Assembly (NCBI GenBank): GCA_027451905.1
Contig: DAIDHV010000003.1
Span: forward strand, 124,001 to 188,000
Length of the DNA: 64,000 nt
Direction: 5' to 3'
From: Armatimonadota bacterium
GTDB lineage: Bacteria; Armatimonadota; Fimbriimonadia; Fimbriimonadales; Fimbriimonadaceae
Position numbers and translations under genes: made by a program. This document shows positions 25,916-35,535 of this stretch, in pieces. Numbering within the stretch: position 1 is the first letter of the stretch; each line of letters begins with the position of its first letter. The notes below the pieces were generated by a model that was not told where the DNA came from, searched no databases, and saw nothing but the letters and a program-made list of their open reading frames with translations.

Positions 25916-28565
25916 CGATATTCACCAATTTTCCTGGCACCACAATCTGTTTCTTGATCGTTTTCCCTTGCACATGGGCTTGAACCTTGGACGATGCTAA
26001 CGCCATATGAATCAATTCTTCTTGAGATACAGACGCTGCAACTTCAAGGGTATCACGCAGCTTTCCGTTAACTTGAATCGCAATTGTAACTACGGAATCC
26101 TTGGTCAGTTCTTCTTTGTACTGGGGCCAAGGTTCATTGTAAGTAAAATCGCCCTTACCAAGTCCCTCCCAGATTTCATCGGCGGTGTGGGGTGCGGCTG
26201 GCGATATAAGAAGGCAAAGGGTCTCCGCTGCCTCGCTAAGGACGGCAGACTCTTCGCTGGTTAGGGCTTCTAAATCGACTGACTTCTGGAAGGAAGTGAG
26301 ATCATTCAGATATTCCATTAAAGAGCTGATGTACGTGTTGAAAGCAAACCTTTCGATATCGGCAGTAGCTTTTTTAATCGCTTTGTGCAGCGACCTTCTT
26401 GCATTTTGGGCCGTATCCGGCAAATCCGCAAACTCAAGCTGAGACCTCCATTGAGGGTTGAAAACAGGGACCACCTCACTGGCGAACTTGCAAATTCGAT
26501 TTAAGAACCGAATTGCGCCTTGGATTCCTTCATTGGACCACCGAATATCTGCTTCGAAGGGGGCTACGAAAAGCTCGTATACTCGCAAGGCATCGGCACC
26601 GTAGCTGTCAACCGCTTCTTCTGGGGTCACAACGTTGCCTTTAGACTTGCTCATCCTAGCCCAACGGTAAAAAACGTCATCGGCTGGCAGCTCTTTTGCG
26701 TCCTTAAAGCTAATCAAAACGCCATCTTCGCCAACCGGCAGATTTTCACCCTCTCTTGGCTTTCTGAAGGGAGTGTTGGCAAGCACCTGACCCTGATTAT
26801 AGAGCCTCTGGAAAGGTTCTTTGACCGGAACAAGCCCTTCATCATAGAGCACCTTCGTCCAAAATCGGGCATAGAGAAGGTGCATGACGGCATGCTCGGC
26901 ACCACCGACATACACATCAACCGGAAGCCAATACTTGACTTTTTCTGGGGAAAAAGGCTGGTCATCATTTTGGGGATCGGCAAAACGAAGGAAGTACCAA
27001 GATGAGCAGGCAAACCCGCCCATCGTATCGGTTTCTCTCTTGCCAAGTTTTCCATCAAGGTCGGTCACATTCACAAACTCATCAATTCTAGAAAGGGGTG
27101 ATGATCCATCTCCGCTTGGCTCGTAACTTTCTACATCGGGAAGCATGACAGGCAGACAGTCTTGAGGCACGGGTTGAATTTCCCCCTCCGCACTGTGAAT
27201 AATGGGGATGGGGCAGCCCCAATACCTTTGCCGAGAAATCAGCCAGTCTCGCAGTTTGTACTGGACCTTTCGTTGCCCGATGCCTAGGGCTTCGATCCAC
27301 TCTCCCAGCTGTTTTTGGGCTTCCGCCACAGTGAGGTTTGAGTACTCACCAGAATTGATGAGGACTCCATCTTTCGAGACAAACGGCAGTTCTTGAGTTT
27401 GTTGAGTACTGTCCTGAGGGGCAATGACGGCCTTGACAGGGAGTCCAAATTTTTGAGCAAATTCATAGTCTCGATCATCATGGCCAGGCACTGCCATGAT
27501 TGCGCCGGTGCCGTAGGTTGCCAAAACATAATCGGCTATCCAAATCGGGATGGATTCTCCAGTTGCGGGATTGATCGCATAGGCACCGCTAAAGACTCCT
27601 GTTTTCTCCCTGGTTGTTGCGGTACGGTCTGCATCCGTGAGCCGAGATGCGCGGTCTAAGTACTCTCGGACCGAATTCTGAACTTGGTCTGACGCTCTTT
27701 CCAAGAGTTTATTAACCAAGGGGTGTTCTGGAGCAAAGACACAAAAAGTGACTCCAAAAAGAGTATCAATTCGCGTCGTGAAGACCTCAAAGCTTAGAGT
27801 TTTGTGAGAGATGACTTCAAAACCTTCGTGAGGTGCCTCGGATGGGCTAGAGTTTGCAATTTCCAACAAAAACTGCACGCCCTCACTTTTTCCAATCCAA
27901 TTTCTCTGCTGCTGCTTGATGCCTTCTGGCCAATCAATATCATCAAGATCATCTAGCAATCGTTGGGCGTATTCCGTAATTTTGAAATACCACTGAGGCA
28001 GGTAGCGCTTTTCAACAATGGCGCCCGACCTTTCGGCTCTGCCTCCGATAATTTCTTCATCGGCAAGAACAGTTTTATCCACTGGGTCCCAATTGACGGC
28101 CGCCATCCGTTGGTATGCCAGTCCCTTCTTATAAAGCAGTTCAAAAATCCACTGCGTCCATTTGTAGTACCGAGGGTCGCAACTGTAGAAGCTTCGAGAC
28201 CAATCGTACGAAATGCCAACCAGGTCCAATTGACGGTGGTAAGTTTCACCATACTGCTCCACCATTGGGCCTGGTTTTCGTTTGTTTTTTATGGCTTCAT
28301 TTTCGGCAGGAAGCCCAAACGCATCAAAACCCATCGGGTGGAGTACATTAAAGCCTTGCATGACCTTGAGGCGACAAAGCACATCGGTAGGGATATAATT
28401 TCGGCAGTGACCAACGCTCAAACCGGCTCCGCTTGGGTACGGAAAAAAATCGAGCCCATAAAACTTGGGCCGATCGTCGTCTTCCCTCGTCTTAAAGAGG
28501 TTGGCTGATTGCCATCGCTCCCTCCATTTGGCCTCAAAAGCGGCCGGCTCGTATCGGTCTAACAT
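25905..28565 (-). CDS. leuS: Leucyl-tRNA synthetase
   Basis: Class Ia synthetase of 886 residues. The HIGH-type motif lies in PYPSGAGLSVGHCRNY, where the first His of HxGH is Ser. The KMSKS motif is present as MSKSKGNVV (about 637). The CP1 editing domain is present (TTREKTGVF, TGAIMAVPGHDDRDY), as is the anticodon-binding region. The C-terminal domain is small (IQVNGKLRDTLEV...). It heads an apparent operon with the TPR gene. The SVGH variant may be normal for its lineage. Confidence 0.97.
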   Translation of the reverse strand: MLDRYEPAAFEAKWRERWQSANLFKTREDDDRPKFYGLDFFPYPSGAGLSVGHCRNYIPTDVLCRLKVMQGFNVLHPMGFDAFGLPAENEAIKNKRKPGPMVEQYGETYHRQLDLVGISYDWSRSFYSCDPRYYKWTQWIFELLYKKGLAYQRMAAVNWDPVDKTVLADEEIIGGRAERSGAIVEKRYLPQWYFKITEYAQRLLDDLDDIDWPEGIKQQQRNWIGKSEGVQFLLEIANSSPSEAPHEGFEVISHKTLSFEVFTTRIDTLFGVTFCVFAPEHPLVNKLLERASDQVQNSVREYLDRASRLTDADRTATTREKTGVFSGAYAINPATGESIPIWIADYVLATYGTGAIMAVPGHDDRDYEFAQKFGLPVKAVIAPQDSTQQTQELPFVSKDGVLINSGEYSNLTVAEAQKQLGEWIEALGIGQRKVQYKLRDWLISRQRYWGCPIPIIHSAEGEIQPVPQDCLPVMLPDVESYEPSGDGSSPLSRIDEFVNVTDLDGKLGKRETDTMGGFACSSWYFLRFADPQNDDQPFSPEKVKYWLPVDVYVGGAEHAVMHLLYARFWTKVLYDEGLVPVKEPFQRLYNQGQVLANTPFRKPREGENLPVGEDGVLISFKDAKELPADDVFYRWARMSKSKGNVVTPEEAVDSYGADALRVYELFVAPFEADIRWSNEGIQGAIRFLNRICKFASEVVPVFNPQWRSQLEFADLPDTAQNARRSLHKAIKKATADIERFAFNTYISSLMEYLNDLTSFQKSVDLEALTSEESAVLSEAAETLCLLISPAAPHTADEIWEGLGKGDFTYNEPWPQYKEELTKDSVVTIAIQVNGKLRDTLEVAASVSQEELIHMALASSKVQAHVQGKTIKKQIVVPGKLVNIVAP

Positions 28566-28598
28566 GAACTTATTAGGTTACCGAACAAGGACTCTTTC

Positions 28599-29516
28599 TT
28601 GAAGTCGAATGAATTTTCGTGGCTGTGCCAGCGGGCAGAGCGTCTGGACAAAGTTCTTGTCGAACAATATCCTGCTTATAGCCGCGCTCAATGGCAAGCT
28701 GCAATACAAGATGGTCAGGTGTTAGTTCAGGGCAAAAGAGCCAAACCCAGCTTACTTATGAAAATAGGATGGACAATCGAGGGCTTCTTTCCAAGTGAAT
28801 CCTTGCCACACAATCTTGAACCGGCGAATATCGAAATAGAAGTTGCATACCAAGATGATTCTTTATTGATCGTCAACAAGCCGCGAGGATTGGTGACTCA
28901 TCCTGCTCCGAGCTACCGCGGACCAACTTTAGTCAACGCATTGCTGGGTATGCAAGTCAATCTTTCTTCAGGTGACTTGCCTTTTCGACCGGGGATTGTC
29001 CATCGGCTCGACAAAGACACAACTGGTTTGATTCTCATCGCTAAGTCCGATGCCGTCCACCGCAAGCTCGCGGAGATGATTCAAAAGAGAGAAGTTGCAA
29101 GACGATACTTGGTTGTCGTGGAGGGCTTAATCAAAGACGAAGTTTTTGATATAGAGGGACCGATTGGGCGCGATCCCAAAAATAGGCTCAAGATGGCGGT
29201 AATTGAAGGAGGAAAACCTGCCCTGACCCATTTTGTCCGGTTAAAAGTTGAATCGGGCAGGTCCTTGTTGGAGGCAAGGTTACAAACCGGCAGAACACAT
29301 CAAATCCGAGTTCATCTTGCCTCGATTGGGAATCCAGTTGTTGGTGATTCTTTATATCAAGGCAATGGGAGCGATCTTGCTTTACAACTCCACTCTTGGT
29401 CTGTATCTTTTTCTCACCCCGTGACTCAGAAGCTTGTTGAGTGCACTTGCCAACCCCCCCAAGACTTTCTATTTAAATTGGATTCTGCTGAAATAGGCGT
29501 GCAATCAAATTTGTAG
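28599..29516 (+). CDS. RluA/RluD-family pseudouridine synthase
   Basis: 305 residues from TTG 28599, supported by AAGGA 8 bp upstream. An N-terminal S4 RNA-binding domain (RLDKVLVEQYPAYSRAQWQ..IQDGQVLVQG) precedes the catalytic domain with HRLDKDTTGLILIAK, whose Asp is the nucleophile. The LQTGRTHQIRVHLA motif is complete. Isomerises uridines in rRNA, most like RluD, but the target sites cannot be assigned from this alone. Confidence 0.92.
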   Translation: MKSNEFSWLCQRAERLDKVLVEQYPAYSRAQWQAAIQDGQVLVQGKRAKPSLLMKIGWTIEGFFPSESLPHNLEPANIEIEVAYQDDSLLIVNKPRGLVTHPAPSYRGPTLVNALLGMQVNLSSGDLPFRPGIVHRLDKDTTGLILIAKSDAVHRKLAEMIQKREVARRYLVVVEGLIKDEVFDIEGPIGRDPKNRLKMAVIEGGKPALTHFVRLKVESGRSLLEARLQTGRTHQIRVHLASIGNPVVGDSLYQGNGSDLALQLHSWSVSFSHPVTQKLVECTCQPPQDFLFKLDSAEIGVQSNL

Positions 29517-29599
29517 CCGCTAAGGGATCAGTTTTGCTTCGATGTAATGGAGTCAACCGCCAATGATTGTCAAACGAGTGCCAACGAACTGAATTGGGC

Positions 29600-30742
29600 T
29601 CAGCCCCCTTGTTTTTTGAGGCGGTGCCAGCTATTGCCACTGCTTCCTACATTGGGGTTGTAATCATGCTGGTTGGAGACGATGTAGTGCCCGTTACTGT
29701 TCGACCACGCGTCACTGTAGCCACTTGGTAAATTGATCTGCTTGTTCGAATCGGAGTCGGGATCCTTATATTTGTCCACACCGCGAATGTACTCATCAAA
29801 TTTTTTGAATTCCTTATCCTCGGCACCTTCGTTCATTTGATAAGACTTCATGATGGAATCTGAGATTTGATCGTTAGTCTGGCTTATCATTTGACTGATT
29901 TTTGCAATTTGCTTTTCTCGTTGGTAGAACCTATCATTGATTATCTTTTGGACTTGTACAACTGAATTGAAGAAATGAGGGTCTAGCTTGCTTGTTGTCA
30001 GGATTATTGCCACCAACTTCATGGTCTTATCTAGCTTGTTGGTGGGGGCAGTTACTTCTAATATGTCGGTTAACTCCCACCCTCCTTCGTAAAAAGTGCC
30101 TCCTAAACCTGTAGGTTGGGGATTCAGTTGCAGCCCATCAATTCTTCCTTGCAACTTCACCAAATACGATTTTCCGTCTTTCTTAAACTTTAGCTTCAAC
30201 TTTCCCAATTTCCCAAAATTTCTACCTTGGGGGGGAGCCGCGCCAAGTTGCGACGGAACATCTTCATCTGATTTTGAGGTCACCGTCAAGTGAATACCGG
30301 GGTGCTTGGTCCTGTAATCCTTTAGTAAAATATCGGAAACGCTGGAAGGCGGAGCTTCGCCTTGATCCCCGCTTGGACCATGCGAAAAGGCTTTCCAGGG
30401 CCCTGAAGCTGAAACAAACTCAATGGATCCATCTTGATTTCGAATTGTTGACTCGCTAACTTCAGGAGTCATCATATCATTTGGAATCCATTCGATCGAG
30501 TCAGTTGCGTTCCATCCTTCTGGAATGAGGTAGCTATAGGCAACTTTATGGGTCCCTTCACTATCCATCGCTTCGTGCAGAACCATGGGCTGGACAAAGC
30601 CTTGACCTGAACCTTGGGTGGATGTGCTCTTTGGCTCTCCATCACCGGACGCAACATTGCCGTGCTGAGCACACGCGGTGGCTAACAGCGCAAGCGAAAA
30701 AAAGGCAAGAGTGTAAATGAATTGAATTGACCTGTATTTCAC
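29600..30742 (-). CDS. Putative lipoprotein of unknown function
   Basis: 380 residues. A signal peptide ends LLATAC (Cys near 24), a plausible though imperfect lipobox. A predicted beta-rich body (about 60-270) is followed by a helical stretch with YQREKQIAKISQMISQTNDQI. The C-terminal motif SDAWSNSNGHYIVSNQHDYNPN...SWHRLK resembles the 'vWsN..GEYil.d...nPn...W..L' tail seen in various secreted hypothetical proteins. No enzymatic motif recognised. Confidence 0.65.
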   Translation of the reverse strand: MKYRSIQFIYTLAFFSLALLATACAQHGNVASGDGEPKSTSTQGSGQGFVQPMVLHEAMDSEGTHKVAYSYLIPEGWNATDSIEWIPNDMMTPEVSESTIRNQDGSIEFVSASGPWKAFSHGPSGDQGEAPPSSVSDILLKDYRTKHPGIHLTVTSKSDEDVPSQLGAAPPQGRNFGKLGKLKLKFKKDGKSYLVKLQGRIDGLQLNPQPTGLGGTFYEGGWELTDILEVTAPTNKLDKTMKLVAIILTTSKLDPHFFNSVVQVQKIINDRFYQREKQIAKISQMISQTNDQISDSIMKSYQMNEGAEDKEFKKFDEYIRGVDKYKDPDSDSNKQINLPSGYSDAWSNSNGHYIVSNQHDYNPNVGSSGNSWHRLKKQGG

Positions 30743-31119
30743 GATTCTTGAGACCCGCTTTAGGTTTGCAATATAAATAGATACGCTTAATTGTTTAGGG
30801 ATTACCTTAAGATTATCTCAATAATTTTGCAATCCGTGAACCATGGTACCGAGAATGAGTTTGTTTGTGTTGGGGCACCTGTGTGAAGAATTAAAATGGG
30901 CATATATCACCGGCTTCAATTCCGATGAAGCGCATCGCACCATTGCGAAATTGATCCAAAATCAAGAGGTGTCACGACGAATTTGAAGATTGTTCTTTCA
31001 GTTCACCATTCGTTCGGATCAGCAATTCAGTCTCGAAAACGCATTCAATTTGGGTTCTTTTCGAAGTCAAAATTCGTCTCAGGTAAACAGATGAAAGCGG
31101 AGCCAGTTCTTGCCTACCA
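30743..31119. other. 377-bp intergenic region before smc
   Basis: AT-rich near its left end. It contains one 47-codon frame (30843-30986, MVPRMSLF...) without a ribosome site, which I do not call as a gene. No clear promoter, terminator or RNA was found. Confidence 0.5.
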
Positions 31120-34100
31120 ATGAATCTCAAGAGCGTTAAAATTTACGGGTTCAAAACCTTTGCTGACCGCACAGAATTTAGCCTGGAGGGTGGACTCATT
31201 GCGGTTGTGGGTTCAAACGGCTGCGGGAAGTCAAATCTGGTTGACGCCTTGCTGTGGGGTCTTGGTGAAGGCAACACCCGCCAGCTGCGAGCCTCAACCG
31301 GGGTCGACGTTATATTTAACGGCTCCGCAAAAAGAAAACCGTTGAGCTTTGCCGAAGTTCAAATCACTTTTGACAACGAGGATGGTGAGCTTCCCGCCCC
31401 TACATCAGAAGTTGTCGTCAGCCGGAAGCTCAACCGAGGGGGCGATTCTGAGTATCGAATCAATAACTCGGTTTGCAGGCTCAAAGACGTCTATGAACTG
31501 CTTGCCGACAGCGGCCTAGGGCGCTCTGGGTACGCCATTGTCGGGCAAAGGGAGATTGATGCTGCTGTCTCGGCAAGTGCCGACGAAAGAAGAAATTGGA
31601 TTGATGAAGCTGCCGGCGTGCAAAGGTATCGCCAAAGAAAAACCGAGGCTCAACGCCGGCTCGAAAATGCTCACCAGCATCTTCAGCGCACGCGTGATAT
31701 TTTAGCCGAGCTAGAAGATCAGCGAGAGCCACTGAGGGAAGAGGCAGAAGCCGCGCGGCGGTACAAGGAACTTCAGGGCGCAATGGTTTCTCTTGAACTT
31801 AATTTACTGCGTCGAGATTTGGTCGAAGTGAACAACTCTTTGGCCCGCAATCAAGAATCAAGAACAACAAACCAGCAGCTTCTGGAAGGCGTCAAGCAAT
31901 CTCAAGCTGAGTTCGAAAGGGCGGAAGAGCAATTGGCGGTTGATCTGCAAGATATCGAATCGGGTCTCGATTCCAATCGAGCAATCCACCAAGAACTTAG
32001 CCATAGCCAAGAAAGACTGTCCGGCGAAATCAAGTTGACTCAACAAAGGCTGGATGGCCTTGCAGAAACCGAGAAAGATCTTAATGAACGAGAGAAAAAT
32101 GGGGCCGAGCGCGTTTCGCAGGCGATTCATGAACTTGAATCTGCCAAGAAAGAGGCGGAAGATGAAGCCTCTTTGCTCAAGGAATTAGAAAAAGAAGGCA
32201 CCAATTACGGCGAAACCACGGTGGCCGCTAATCGAGAATTGGCGGAAATTAATAAAAAACTAGAAGAAGCAAAACGATCCGAAATTGAGCGAATGAAGCT
32301 GGAATCGGAGGCAACCCATGCGCGGCAGCGCCTCAAGGAAATCAGCCGAGAACTGGCAGGAATCGAGGAGTCAAATCAAGAACTTGCAGGAGGAATTGAG
32401 GATGCCAAAAAATCGGTTGAAGAAGCACTGCGGAACAGCAGCCAGGTCAAGGCCCAATTAGATTCTGTTTACACTTCGCTTGCTGAATCTGAGCAAAAGC
32501 GCAGGGAAAGTCAAAGCCACTTGCAAAAGACTCTAGAGGATCGGGCCAAGGTCTACGGCCGACTGCAAGGAATTCAGCTTGCAATTGATTCTCACGAGGG
32601 GCTGGCTTTTGGGGCAAAATCGGTTCTCACAGCGGCAAAGACCGGTGAAATCCAAGGCGCCTTTACCTCGGTTGGAGAAGCGGTCCAAACCAGTGAAGAG
32701 CTTGCCCTTGCCATTGATACCGCGCTTGGCGGTGCGGTCCACGATTTAATAGTAGAAAACGAGGGCATCGCGCGGTCTGCCATTGAATGGTTAAAAGCCA
32801 ATAAAAAGGGCCGTGTGACGTTTCAGCCGATTTCGCTGATGAGGCCCAGTGAGATCGGTGCAGAACTGAACGATCTGAAGACTCAGCCCGGGGTTATTGG
32901 GATTGCTTCGGAACTGGTTACGGTCCGAAAGGAGTTTGCCCCAATCTATGCAAGTTTGCTCAACCGCGTGTTGGTGGTGGACCAAATCGAGAACGGGCTT
33001 GCCCTTGCTCGGCGGCCAAGAAGGCCCTTTTCGAAAATTGTTACAAAGAGCGGGGAAGTCATTCACAGTTCTGGGGCGGTTACCGGTGGCCATGCCAACC
33101 ACCAAGGCAGCGGATTGGTCCAGCGAAAGGCAGAGCTAAGCCAATTAGCGGCCCAGGTTTCTAAATTTGACAAACTGTCGGCTGAGTTAGAGCACAGCAT
33201 ACAATCCGCTCTCACCCAAGAAGCGGCCCAGCGCGAAGCTTCCAAGGAGCTAGAAACCAGGCTCAAAGAAGCTAACGCAGACCTAAAGGACGCACAAGAA
33301 TTTGAAGGAACTCTTCAACTGGAACGGAGCGCAGCCGAAAAGGAAAAGCTTCGGCTTCAAAACGAACAGCAGTCACTTTTGGGAATGCAAAAGAAGGTCA
33401 TCAATGCGGTTGATTCTTCTGCATTGGAGGCTGAACGTGCATCCATCTTGCAAAAACTGGCTCAGGCTAGCGCGGCTGGGGCTCTTTATGAGTCTCGGTT
33501 TGAAGCACAGCAAACCAGGTGGAAGCAATCAGAAATTAGGCTGGACGTAGCAAGGCGAAGGCTGGAAGCTGCCGAAAGCGACGAAGACAAGAGAGCCCAA
33601 AAAAATAGTCAAATTCAACCTGAGCGGCTACGACTTGAGGCCGAACTGGCCGAAATTGAAGAAAAAGTGCAGTCAACTGCCATGAAAATCGTGGCTTTGC
33701 AAGAGCGCATAGAAGCAGCTCTTGAGCACAAATCTACAATTCAGCTAAAACTGGCCCAGCAAAGAGAGGGTTTGGCTCAATGCAGAATTCAAAGTGAATC
33801 ACTGGTTGAGGCGTCTCACCGCCTAGAAATTGATCGCGCTCGGTTGGAAAGCAAGCGATCCGTAACAGTGCAGAGACTGATTGAGGAGTTTGAGTTTTCT
33901 GAGTTTGAGCTTGCTTCTTGGGTGGATTATCAAGCCATTGAAGAGGGTGCAGATCGGGTTGTAAGCCAGCTGAGACGCGAGCTTAGAGCGATGGGAGAGG
34001 TTAACCTTGGCGCGATTGATGCCTTTGATCGCCTGACAACAAGGTTCGATGAGCTACACGCTCAGCAGGAAGATATCGAAAAAGGAATTGGTGAAATCCT

Positions 34101-34632
34101 AAGCGCGATAGCGGAACTGGATGAGCGGACCAAAGACAAGTTCTTAACCGCATTGCAATTGGTGCAGGCTTCATTTGCTAAGATCATGGGTCGCCTTTTT
34201 GGCGGTGGGGAAGGCTCGCTTGTTTTGACTCAAGCCGACAACGTCTTAGACAGCGGTATCGAGATGGAAGTGACTTTGCCAGGAAAGAGGCGGCAACAAT
34301 TGGCACTTCTTAGTGGTGGTGAAAGGTCTTTGTGCGCGATGGCATTTTTGTTCTCTTTGCTTGAGGTTAAAACTAGCCCGCTTGTTGTGCTTGATGAGGT
34401 CGATGCCCCCTTAGATGGCACTAACTTAGACCGATTTGTTGAACTTCTCAAAGAGTTTTCCCTTCGCTCTCAGGTGATTGTGATTACCCACAATCCTAAT
34501 ACAATTGCCTCTTGTCCCAACTGGCTTGGGGTCACGATGAGAGAGCCGGGAGTGTCTACGCTGATCCCTTATCGGTTGCCATCCAACGAGGCTGTCCGTG
34601 ATGATTCGGATGCCTTAATCAAAACGCACTAG
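31120..34632 (+). CDS. smc: Chromosome segregation ATPase SMC
   Basis: 1170-residue SMC protein that compacts and segregates the chromosome as part of an SMC-ScpAB complex. The Walker A motif is VGSNGCGKSNL (about 30-40). Long coiled coils (165-490 and 670-1000) flank the hinge (about 495-660, GLAFGAKSV...GAVHDLIVEN). The C-terminal head has signature LSGGERSLCAMAF (about 1065) and Walker B PLVVLDEVDAPLD. The length is typical. scpA and scpB are not beside it. Confidence 0.96.
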   Translation: MNLKSVKIYGFKTFADRTEFSLEGGLIAVVGSNGCGKSNLVDALLWGLGEGNTRQLRASTGVDVIFNGSAKRKPLSFAEVQITFDNEDGELPAPTSEVVVSRKLNRGGDSEYRINNSVCRLKDVYELLADSGLGRSGYAIVGQREIDAAVSASADERRNWIDEAAGVQRYRQRKTEAQRRLENAHQHLQRTRDILAELEDQREPLREEAEAARRYKELQGAMVSLELNLLRRDLVEVNNSLARNQESRTTNQQLLEGVKQSQAEFERAEEQLAVDLQDIESGLDSNRAIHQELSHSQERLSGEIKLTQQRLDGLAETEKDLNEREKNGAERVSQAIHELESAKKEAEDEASLLKELEKEGTNYGETTVAANRELAEINKKLEEAKRSEIERMKLESEATHARQRLKEISRELAGIEESNQELAGGIEDAKKSVEEALRNSSQVKAQLDSVYTSLAESEQKRRESQSHLQKTLEDRAKVYGRLQGIQLAIDSHEGLAFGAKSVLTAAKTGEIQGAFTSVGEAVQTSEELALAIDTALGGAVHDLIVENEGIARSAIEWLKANKKGRVTFQPISLMRPSEIGAELNDLKTQPGVIGIASELVTVRKEFAPIYASLLNRVLVVDQIENGLALARRPRRPFSKIVTKSGEVIHSSGAVTGGHANHQGSGLVQRKAELSQLAAQVSKFDKLSAELEHSIQSALTQEAAQREASKELETRLKEANADLKDAQEFEGTLQLERSAAEKEKLRLQNEQQSLLGMQKKVINAVDSSALEAERASILQKLAQASAAGALYESRFEAQQTRWKQSEIRLDVARRRLEAAESDEDKRAQKNSQIQPERLRLEAELAEIEEKVQSTAMKIVALQERIEAALEHKSTIQLKLAQQREGLAQCRIQSESLVEASHRLEIDRARLESKRSVTVQRLIEEFEFSEFELASWVDYQAIEEGADRVVSQLRRELRAMGEVNLGAIDAFDRLTTRFDELHAQQEDIEKGIGEILSAIAELDERTKDKFLTALQLVQASFAKIMGRLFGGGEGSLVLTQADNVLDSGIEMEVTLPGKRRQQLALLSGGERSLCAMAFLFSLLEVKTSPLVVLDEVDAPLDGTNLDRFVELLKEFSLRSQVIVITHNPNTIASCPNWLGVTMREPGVSTLIPYRLPSNEAVRDDSDALIKTH

Positions 34633-34671
34633 CCTAAAGGGCCAATAGGGTTCTTGGCCCAGCGGAGGCCC

Positions 34672-35346
34672 TTATTGGACGGGAGTATTCCAAGCTTGCT
34701 GAAGCTGATCGTAATTAAGGCTCTTTGCGTGGAAATCGCCAAAAAAGACGTTGTAGCGGTATTGGTGCACAAGGTCAAGATAGGTATTCAAATCGTCGCT
34801 AGTTTCAACTTCTCTTGCTGAGCCGTGCCAATGGCCGGCCCCATCAAACATAACATTGATCGCAGCCGGATTGCTAAGAGAAGTGGATGAAAGACCGTAA
34901 AAAGTTAGCTCAGTCCGATACAAGTAGCTGCTGCCGTACACCTTGAACATGGATGGCGACGTTGCAAATTTGTCGGGGAAGTGATTGTCCAGCACTTGAC
35001 TTCCATCGTCAGAAGGGCAATGGAAGACTTCTCGGTTTTTTACATAGGGCTGCAGCGCGTCCTGCATGAGAGGCATCAACGCAATTTGAGCCTGAAAAGA
35101 AGGGAAGTTTGCCCAAATGTTGGGGTCATACTTATCGCTTTGATCAACGGCGTGAGGGTACAGATCGTCGTAATCGTTCATGTACATGTTCATCGCCATT
35201 CCAATTTGATGAAGGTTGCTTACGCAAGAAATCTGTTTGGCGGCAGCTTTTGCTCTGGCAAAAGTAGGGAACAAGATGGCGGCCAAAATTGCAATGATTG
35301 CAATGACAACAAGGAGCTCAATCAGAGTGAATGCCCTTTTGGACAT
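34672..35346 (-). CDS. Prepilin-like secreted protein
   Basis: 224 residues from ATG 35346 ([12 protein letters not shown]); a TTG at 35367 is rejected. It has the prepilin helix [22 protein letters not shown], nearly identical to that of the protein at 16014-16808. The tail carries a short H-Y[10 protein letters not shown] version of the H-x-DG motif. Exported and processed by prepilin peptidase. It converges with smc. No pilus assembly genes are nearby. Confidence 0.87.
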   Translation of the reverse strand: MSKRAFTLIELLVVIAIIAILAAILFPTFARAKAAAKQISCVSNLHQIGMAMNMYMNDYDDLYPHAVDQSDKYDPNIWANFPSFQAQIALMPLMQDALQPYVKNREVFHCPSDDGSQVLDNHFPDKFATSPSMFKVYGSSYLYRTELTFYGLSSTSLSNPAAINVMFDGAGHWHGSAREVETSDDLNTYLDLVHQYRYNVFFGDFHAKSLNYDQLQQAWNTPVQ

Positions 35347-35473
35347 AACTGTTTCAGTGTACGTCAACTCGTCACAAATTCATCACATTCTTAGCAGATC
35401 ACTTCGAGAACTTTGGAAATAGGGGGCGAATCTTGGTTTTTAGCCAAATAAAGTTGAATTGAGGAAACGAAAT

Positions 35474-35497
35474 ATGCCAAAATTAGGATTCGTCTAG
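35474..35497 (+). other. Seven-codon upstream ORF with a ribosome site
   Basis: ATG-CCA-AAA-TTA-GGA-TTC-GTC-TAG preceded by TTGAGGA 8 bp before the ATG. It ends 38 bp before the TTG start of the next gene. It might be a leader peptide or chance. Confidence 0.2.
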
Positions 35498-35535
35498 CAT
35501 GAATGTGTTCATTGCTGTATGACTGAGGAAATCAT

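Noticed and set aside
30843-30986. 47-codon frame before smc
   Set aside because: No ribosome site and no recognisable features; likely chance.
34640-34680. Imperfect inverted repeat (CCAATAGGG / CCCTTATTGG) between smc and the prepilin-like gene
   Set aside because: It has a bulge, a long loop and no T-run; not convincing as a terminator.
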